The notes below the pieces were generated by a model, which saw only the letters and a list, made by a program, of their open reading frames with translations, did not search any database and was not told the origin of the DNA. The translations under genes and the position numbers were made by a program. DNA of 64,000 nucleotides, from the NCBI GenBank assembly GCA_963711255.1, contig CAVQDO010000016.1, positions 1 through 64,000 on the forward strand, read 5' to 3'. Shown one piece after another: positions 63,731 to 64,000 of this stretch. Position 1 is the stretch's first letter, and every line of letters begins with the position of its first letter. The stretch comes from GCA-2746365 sp963711255 (GTDB taxonomy: Bacteria > Pseudomonadota > Gammaproteobacteria > SZUA-229).

Positions 63731-64000
63731 ATGGCACAGTACGTATACACAATGAACGGCGTCGGCAAAGTCGTTCCACCAAAAAAAGTTATTCTCGAAG
63801 ACATCAGCTTAAACTTTTTCCCTGGCGCAAAAATAGGCGTACTGGGTTATAACGGTGCCGGCAAATCAACACTGCTGCGAATTATGGCCGGTGTCGATAC
63901 AGACTTTATTGGCGAAGCCCGTCCAGCTTCGGATTTACGTATTGGTTACCTGTCACAGGAACCGCAGCTTGATGAAACTAAAGATGTAAGAGGCAATGTT
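63731..64000 (+). CDS. ettA: ABC-F ATPase EttA, 5' part only
   Basis: The first 90 codons are present, reading MAQYVYTMNGVGKVVPPKKV and the Walker A region GVLGYNGAGKSTLLRIMAGV, then RIGYLSQEPQLDET. This matches the energy-dependent translational throttle EttA, which binds the ribosomal E site and responds to the ADP/ATP ratio. The remainder lies beyond the window. Confidence 0.95.
   Translation, partial: MAQYVYTMNGVGKVVPPKKVILEDISLNFFPGAKIGVLGYNGAGKSTLLRIMAGVDTDFIGEARPASDLRIGYLSQEPQLDETKDVRGNV

Overview
The window looks like a chromosomal segment of a marine-type gammaproteobacterium. The right-hand part keeps classic gammaproteobacterial neighbourhoods: csrA-lysC-alaS-recX-recA-pncC-mutS beside tRNA-Ser and tRNA-Arg, yceD-rpmF-plsX-fabH, and glyA-nrdR-ribD-ribE-ribBA-ribH-nusB-thiL-pgpA. 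Base composition is moderate. Placement below class level is not possible by reading alone.

Bases 1-28,000 are accessory. There are two secreted GH16 laminarinase-type enzymes (1-2,349 and 15,381-17,583), a clan GH-A glycoside hydrolase, a sodium/solute symporter, a flavin-dependent tryptophan-halogenase-like protein, an unusual secreted multidomain di-haem protein (18,883-22,740), a lipoprotein, a run of PEP-CTERM proteins and a GntR/LacI-chimeric (AraR-like) regulator. A near-perfect palindrome, TGCTATATAGCA, recurs upstream of the first GH16 gene, the halogenase and the last PEP-CTERM gene, and a weaker copy lies near the regulator. It probably marks one sugar-responsive regulon for beta-glucan use. 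Inside this region sits a compact operon of carbamoyltransferase, SxtJ-like and DUF5989-like membrane proteins and an SGNH/TPR protein, with an intact short-chain dehydrogenase gene on one side and a fragment of a related gene on the other. cysC and a TauE/SafE permease lie nearby.

Bases 28,300-33,000 carry redox and sulfur-relay functions: two shortened DsrC/TusE-like genes that share an upstream element and lack the penultimate cysteine, then ahpC-ahpF with a divergent oxyR. Bases 33,000-34,100 hold stacked terminators, a direct repeat and an 18-bp copy of the tRNA-Arg 3' end next to two tRNA genes. Bases 34,400-48,500 are housekeeping genes (csrA, lysC, alaS, recX, recA, pncC, mutS, nadK, recN, csp), interrupted by a third DsrC-like gene, a receiver-like protein and palindromic repeats. 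Bases 48,700-54,200 hold the plsX-fabH group, maf and a 0.9-kb repeat island. Bases 54,200-63,000 form one long minus-strand operon centred on riboflavin synthesis, with an HslV-like Ntn-hydrolase inserted between ribD and ribE and a ribBA whose cyclohydrolase half looks inactive. The window ends in the 5' part of an ABC-F gene (ettA).

Several genes, including the essential alaS, are split by single-base shifts that nearly all read as one extra base. Residual sequencing error is therefore a serious alternative to gene decay, and the split genes are described both as read and as they would appear if repaired.
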